Source: Patescibacteria group bacterium (GTDB lineage Bacteria > Patescibacteriota > JABMPQ01). From it: a DNA stretch of 34,000 bases. The notes beneath the pieces were generated by a model. It worked only from the letters and a program-made list of their open reading frames with translations. It ran no database searches and had not been told where the DNA came from. Shown here piece by piece: positions 31,232-34,000 of this stretch. A program made the position numbers and the translations under genes. The DNA lies in assembly GCA_018818965.1 (NCBI GenBank), contig JAHJQX010000026.1, forward strand, positions 1 through 34,000, given 5' to 3'. The stretch's first letter is position 1. Each line of letters starts with the position of its first letter.

Positions 31232-31765
31232 CTATTTTTGGTAGACTAATATTCTAGCTTCTTTTATAACCGGTTGCCAATTAGGGAAAGAAAAACCATG
31301 TGAGACAACTTTGACACCGGGACGCAGTTCTCGTTGTAGTTTCTTTTCCATGCGCTTCATTTTGTAGGGAATGAGGAAAATAAAAACGGTGTCAAAATCT
31401 CGCATATTAACTGACCAGTAACTCTGACGGTATATCTTTATTTTATCACCTAGACCAGCTTTTTTCACCTTAATTTTTGACCAGAGATACAAGAAAAGAT
31501 CAAGTTCGTAACCGATACCTTCAATATCAGCCGCCCGAGCAGCAGCAATTAAGATACGACCGTCGCCTGAACCGAGATCAACTACCCTTTGCCCATCTTG
31601 GAGATTAGCCAGCTCGATCATTTTATTGACTCGGACTTTCTTAGTTCCCGCATAAGGCGCACCTGATATCATCGCGTAGGTACGATAAAACATGAAAACA
31701 GCGCTGCCGAGAAGGAACGCAAGAGCGAGAAATAAAAGAATGTAACTGATTATTATATTAAACAT
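31232..31765 (-). CDS. Membrane-anchored methyltransferase, FAM173/ATPSC-KMT-like
   Basis: A 177-residue SAM-dependent methyltransferase with an N-terminal transmembrane helix (about 5-28, IISYILLFLALAFLLGSAVF). The rest lines up well, from memory, with the FAM173 family of eukaryotic mitochondrial lysine methyltransferases: GAPYAG after the membrane segment, VVDLGSGDGRILIAAARA (motif I), GIGYELDLFLYLW, FIFLIPYKMKRMEKKLQREL, and VVSHGFSFPNWQPV near the end. Known eukaryotic members methylate ATP synthase c subunit or the adenine nucleotide translocase. The bacterial substrate is unknown. The start overlaps the stop of the 546-aa gene as TAATG, so they are coupled. Confidence 0.85.
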   Translation of the reverse strand: MFNIIISYILLFLALAFLLGSAVFMFYRTYAMISGAPYAGTKKVRVNKMIELANLQDGQRVVDLGSGDGRILIAAARAADIEGIGYELDLFLYLWSKIKVKKAGLGDKIKIYRQSYWSVNMRDFDTVFIFLIPYKMKRMEKKLQRELRPGVKVVSHGFSFPNWQPVIKEARILVYQK

Positions 31766-33405
31766 TAATTGGTGCTTCGCCCCTCTTGGCTACTTTCATA
31801 TCTCGCCCGATATTTTTTCCATGGCTCTTTCGCCCTGCCAAGCATCATCGAGTCAAAATAATCCAGTTTGTCTTTTAGGCTTATCCCAAAGCTCTGATGA
31901 TCTCTCTCCAGCACCTGCCCGATGACATCAGATATAACTAGTTCGGGATCATCGCTATCTTCCATATCCCACTTGATTTTATCTCTCAAGGTCATACGCA
32001 AAGCGCCGTTAGAGTTATCAACTGTCCATTCGGGGAATCCTCCTTTTTTCCAAGCGCCACTATTCATTATCAGGTGAATTTCAAATAAATCAGCGAGCCC
32101 GGCTTCAGTAAGATGTTCGATTCTTTCTGGACCTAATTCTGTTCCTTCCACATCAGAAATTTCAGCCCTACCCCTAGAAGCATCTTTCACTTTCCAGTCC
32201 AGAACTTCTTCATTTGTGAGATCATCGAGATAATCGATCAAATCATTCAAATGGCTAGCTATTTTTATATAATCAACCTGCGCACGCCCCCGCCAGGTTT
32301 CGGTATCTCCTCGCGGTGGCTTTTCAGTCTTGAAATAATCCAGGCAAGCTCGCATTACATGGTCAGGATGAGTACCTAATCTTTCCATATCCTCCAGAAA
32401 CGCATTAAAATCTTGCGGCATTTCATGTGGAAGCCCAATAAAATCACCATCCTCAGTCCTCTCCGGCAATGCCTCCACGCCATAATGTTTTTGATAATCT
32501 GCTACGCTCCTGGTTGCACCTCTTTCCCCAATCTCGGTATCTCTTCTTAACATCTCACCCGTAAAACGATGACGGATAATATTATTAAAAGCCATCACTG
32601 CCTGCGAGTTATCAACATTATCCAAATAATCCTTTTTGGCCTTTTCCAAAACATAAAAAACCTCACCTAAAGTTACTGGCAATTCAGCCTCCTGGATCCT
32701 TCCACTTTCATCTCTTTGCACTAGACCAGCAATGGTTCTATTCTCCTGAACATGATATCTCATGCGTCTTTCAGTAATGTTATCCACTCGTAAACCTTGG
32801 ATAAAGGCATCCATGGATTGTTCTAGTGTCTGAGTTTCCTCAAATTTCTTTAATTCTTGACGCCTCAATTCTTCTAGCCTACTGCGAGTATAATCGCCAG
32901 GAAGTCCCGTCTGTTCAACTATACCAGTCGCGGCAGCAGTAAAGTCTTGATCATTTACTAAGGAAAAATCTTGCCCGCGAAAATTTCCTAGAGCTTGTTC
33001 GAATAGACCATCCTTCACATAATCATCAACCTCTTGACCTATTCGCCTTTTAATATCTTTGATGTTGTCTTCCACTGCCTTGGCATCATAATCCAACTTC
33101 TTACCGGCCTCAATTTCTTGATCAGTATGTGCCTCCTCTCTATACTTCCTAGCTACTGCCAATCCTTCTTCCAACATCTCCTGCCAATCTTCCATCGCTT
33201 CTTGATAGCTAGACTCCGAACTTACCTCGCCCATCGCGTCCAGAGACTCGTAGATTATTCTATTCATCTCGTCATAGGTCACATTCCCACCTTCACCTAC
33301 TTTATCCGCCTTTTGTTGCCAAAAAGATTTTGGCTCTTCGTCTGCTTCCTCCACTATTACTCTTTGTATTTCTTCAATTGGTGCTGGGTTTCTTTCGGGA
33401 CTCAT
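31765..33405 (-). CDS. Large acidic cytoplasmic protein, unknown function
   Basis: I do not recognise any domain in these 546 residues. There is no signal peptide or membrane helix, and the protein is strongly charged with Glu/Asp excess. Most of it looks helical (MEDWQEMLEEGLAVARKYRE, LEELRRQELKKFEETQTLEQ), with the middle part at about 175-260 resembling a coiled coil. No nucleotide-binding loop, zinc cluster or catalytic signature is visible. The gene is first in the run continuing into the methyltransferase and polyprenyl synthase, overlapping the former by one base. No Shine-Dalgarno-like sequence precedes the ATG at 33405. Probably a CPR-specific protein. Confidence 0.75.
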   Translation of the reverse strand: MSPERNPAPIEEIQRVIVEEADEEPKSFWQQKADKVGEGGNVTYDEMNRIIYESLDAMGEVSSESSYQEAMEDWQEMLEEGLAVARKYREEAHTDQEIEAGKKLDYDAKAVEDNIKDIKRRIGQEVDDYVKDGLFEQALGNFRGQDFSLVNDQDFTAAATGIVEQTGLPGDYTRSRLEELRRQELKKFEETQTLEQSMDAFIQGLRVDNITERRMRYHVQENRTIAGLVQRDESGRIQEAELPVTLGEVFYVLEKAKKDYLDNVDNSQAVMAFNNIIRHRFTGEMLRRDTEIGERGATRSVADYQKHYGVEALPERTEDGDFIGLPHEMPQDFNAFLEDMERLGTHPDHVMRACLDYFKTEKPPRGDTETWRGRAQVDYIKIASHLNDLIDYLDDLTNEEVLDWKVKDASRGRAEISDVEGTELGPERIEHLTEAGLADLFEIHLIMNSGAWKKGGFPEWTVDNSNGALRMTLRDKIKWDMEDSDDPELVISDVIGQVLERDHQSFGISLKDKLDYFDSMMLGRAKEPWKKYRARYESSQEGRSTN

Positions 33406-33491
33406 TTTATGGAGGTTAATTTTATAAATCTATAGCTAAAATTTACTCTGGTATCATGCGTCCGGCCGGTCCATTTTTCCTTCACGCAAAA

Positions 33492-33671
33492 TTACTCTAA
33501 CGTCTTTTTAATATCCGTGATCTTTCTCTGCTCTAACTCTTTGATAAAATCATCAATGATCCTGGCTTGCTCTACTTTAAGCTCCTTTAACTTCACCAAA
33601 TATGAATTATAAATTTGTTGGATTTTTCGAGCCTTTGCTTTAATTTCTGCTTTTGAGAGCTCTTTTGGCAT
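33492..33671 (-). CDS. Small charged helical protein (59 aa), unknown function
   Basis: A short gene in the gap between 33405 and 33705. It runs ATG to TAA and encodes 59 residues, beginning MPKELSKAEIKAKARKIQQI and ending DIKKTLE. It is rich in Lys and Glu with a hydrophobic residue every three to four positions, so a single long helix or two-helix coiled coil is likely. No membrane segment or known family is seen. Codon use is like that of the neighbours. No strong ribosome site is seen; 86 bp separate it from the 546-aa gene. Confidence 0.55.
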   Translation of the reverse strand: MPKELSKAEIKAKARKIQQIYNSYLVKLKELKVEQARIIDDFIKELEQRKITDIKKTLE

Positions 33672-33704
33672 AACGCTATATTAAATAATGCATAACAATT
33701 TATG

Positions 33705-34000
33705 TCACCCAAACATCAATAGATCCGGCCGGAGCAGCAATAATATTCCCAGAATCAAAATTACAATTCCGCCCACTAAACTGGAAAAGCGACTGTATTT
33801 CTTACTGATTCCAACCGCCCGCAAGGTGATCATAGCAATAAAGAAGACGATCAAATCATCCAGCATGAAGATAAAAATATAGAGCAAGAGATAGGAATAA
33901 TATTGCCAGGTTGATAACTCAGATGAGCTAAGAATATTAGTGTAAATAGCTGGCAAGCCCGCTGAACAAACCAGCTCAACTAGATTGATAGCAAATGCTA
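33705..34000 (-). CDS. Polytopic membrane protein, C-terminal part (DsbD/CcdA-like)
   Basis: The frame is open to the right edge, so the N-terminus is missing; 97 codons are visible. Three hydrophobic segments are seen: one ending in NLVELVCSAGLPAIYTNIL with a Cys beside Gly-Leu-Pro, YLLLYIFIFMLDDLIVFFIA with an acidic pair inside the membrane, and GGIVILILGILLLLRPDLL at the C-terminus. The Cys within a membrane helix followed by Gly/Pro resembles the CcdA/DsbD electron-carrier superfamily, which passes reducing power across the membrane. The assignment rests on this partial resemblance; a LysE-type transporter is an alternative. Confidence 0.6.
   Translation of the reverse strand, partial: AFAINLVELVCSAGLPAIYTNILSSSELSTWQYYSYLLLYIFIFMLDDLIVFFIAMITLRAVGISKKYSRFSSLVGGIVILILGILLLLRPDLLMFG

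Overview
The window reads like a chromosomal piece of a small-genome bacterium, most likely Candidate Phyla Radiation / Patescibacteria (Parcubacteria-like). The reasons are moderate GC, almost all genes on one strand with tiny gaps or 1-4 bp overlaps, short versions of standard enzymes, a class II (B12-dependent) ribonucleotide reductase with NrdR, a lamin-tail-domain surface protein, GatB-type tRNA amidation and many unknown proteins. TGA is used as a stop (rnhA, the 887-aa protein), so the UGA=Gly code of Gracilibacteria/Absconditabacteria does not apply. The placement is inference; there is no rRNA or tRNA here to confirm it. Layout on the minus strand, from the low-coordinate end: nrdJ (cut by the window edge) and nrdR form a reductase unit behind a promoter carrying two NrdR boxes (2059-2112). 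A seven-gene unit (6655 down to 2257) runs from a good promoter to a terminator: rmlC-like cupin, wbuC-like cupin, HIT hydrolase, rfbB, scpA, a methyltransferase, scpB. Then follow a GT4 glycosyltransferase with its own promoter and terminator, and an overlapping pair tsaC / GlmU-type nucleotidyltransferase. The 10.4-14.6 kb stretch is accessory: a small + strand membrane protein, an unknown GC-richer gene, an 887-aa LTD/PKD/OB-fold envelope protein, a probable ~145-nt structured RNA with its own promoter and terminator, and another small membrane protein. From 14.6 to 24.5 kb lie rnhA, recJ, an inositol-phosphatase-family gene, a methyltransferase, ackA, pduL, gpmI, eno and pgk. Together with gap at 25.6-26.6 kb they encode lower glycolysis (GAP to PEP) plus acetyl-CoA to acetate with ATP formation; pyruvate kinase and the pyruvate-oxidising enzyme are not in the window. 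Between pgk and gap sits a strikingly GC-rich putative lipoprotein gene with 45-bp tandem repeats, the best candidate here for horizontal transfer. From 26.6 kb to the right edge run gatB, a secreted glycoside-hydrolase-like protein with a duplicated C-terminal module, a lipoprotein, a polyprenyl synthase, a membrane-anchored methyltransferase resembling the eukaryotic FAM173 lysine methyltransferases, a 546-aa unknown protein, a 59-aa gene and a partial polytopic membrane protein. Only three genes are on the + strand; all are small and unknown, each ending at its own terminator. I see no mobile element with a transposase or integrase, no CRISPR array and no phage module. The most unusual non-coding signals are the NrdR operator that exactly fills a promoter spacer, the structured RNA at 14163-14306, and a 90-bp element at 15079-15168 that folds into a 24-bp helix only as + strand RNA.
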